Shown here piece after piece: positions 63,993 through 64,000 of a DNA stretch of 64,000 nt; the first letter of the stretch is position 1, and every line of letters starts with the position of its first letter. The stretch is from XYD12-FULL-36-8 sp964613805. GTDB taxonomy: Bacteria > Bacteroidota > Ignavibacteria > Ignavibacteriales > Ignavibacteriaceae. The notes under the pieces were generated by a model. That model worked only from the letters and a program-made list of their open reading frames with translations. It had not been told where the DNA came from and did not search any database. The stretch spans positions 68,214 to 132,213 of the forward strand of contig CAZTJF010000010.1 in NCBI GenBank assembly GCA_964613805.1, in the 5' to 3' direction. The position numbers and the translations under genes were made by a program.

Positions 63993-64000
63993 GTGGGCTC
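63993..64000 (-). tRNA. 3' end of a tRNA (window-truncated, probable)
   Basis: The final bases read GAGCCCA on the minus strand, identical to the acceptor end and discriminator of the tRNA-Val at 56907, and are followed by a terminator hairpin. Only eight bases are visible, so the amino acid cannot be told. Confidence 0.35.

Noticed and set aside
1..64000. CRISPR arrays, insertion sequences and prophage
   Set aside because: No evenly spaced direct repeats, transposase, integrase or phage structural genes were seen in either strand.

Overview
The window is 64 kb of a low-GC bacterial chromosome, tightly packed, with no phage, insertion sequence or CRISPR array visible. Several traits point to the FCB (Bacteroidota/Chlorobiota/Ignavibacteriota) superphylum, most likely Ignavibacteria: an HYC_CC_PP-type Cys-rich protein next to a carboxypeptidase-regulatory-domain TonB receptor, many lipobox lipoproteins and Ig-like (Big_5) cell-surface proteins, a split MrpA-type antiporter, zapA next to RNase Y, and AT-rich intergenic DNA. 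The taxon is inferred from gene content only; no marker search was possible.

Layout. 1-4740 (minus) is an Mrp/Mbh-type multisubunit cation/proton antiporter operon that runs off the left edge. 4741-14788 (plus) is a copper/silver-type export locus: Cys-rich protein, periplasmic HMA domain, TonB receptor, CusA, TolC-like protein, CusB, small metal-binding protein, then a decayed copy of a TonB-receptor 3' end. 14920-17594 (plus) holds a DoxX-like protein, a lone HisA, a cyclic-nucleotide-binding protein and a universal stress protein. 17620-27063 (minus) carries ispB-type prenyl synthase, tatC, glyA, rpiB, a TPR lipoprotein, an outer-membrane barrel, a lipoprotein, gmhB and glgA. 27258-31269 (plus) holds a SPOR lipoprotein, hutI, a NamZ-type muramidase and a FlgT/CsgG-like protein.

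31542-36358 (plus) is the most unusual block: an opine-dehydrogenase-family enzyme, a one-chain B12-binding/mutase-like protein, an asparagine-synthetase-like protein without its glutaminase cysteine, and a MarC membrane protein, packed as one probable operon. I propose it as an uncharacterised small-molecule pathway. A ClC channel follows, and a GNAT-nitrilase fusion lies convergent to it.

39914-41827 looks like inserted DNA. It has two orphan minus-strand genes, an attC-like palindrome, and a duplicated 3' end of the neighbouring Ig-like lipoprotein gene. 41828-47496 (minus) is housekeeping: Ig-like lipoprotein, mltG, chorismate mutase, tsaD, proline dehydrogenase and coaE. 47856-57135 (minus) is core information processing: rny, a probable 6S RNA, zapA, a coiled-coil protein, pheT, pheS, rplT, rpmI, infC (AUC start), thrS, tRNA-Val and tRNA-Leu. 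57559-60562 (plus) pairs a CoA transferase with a stand-alone acyl-CoA mutase large subunit. 60827-63789 holds a MORN-repeat lipoprotein, a small lipoprotein and an alanine/sodium symporter. Three sigma-54-like promoters cluster between 57472 and 62040.
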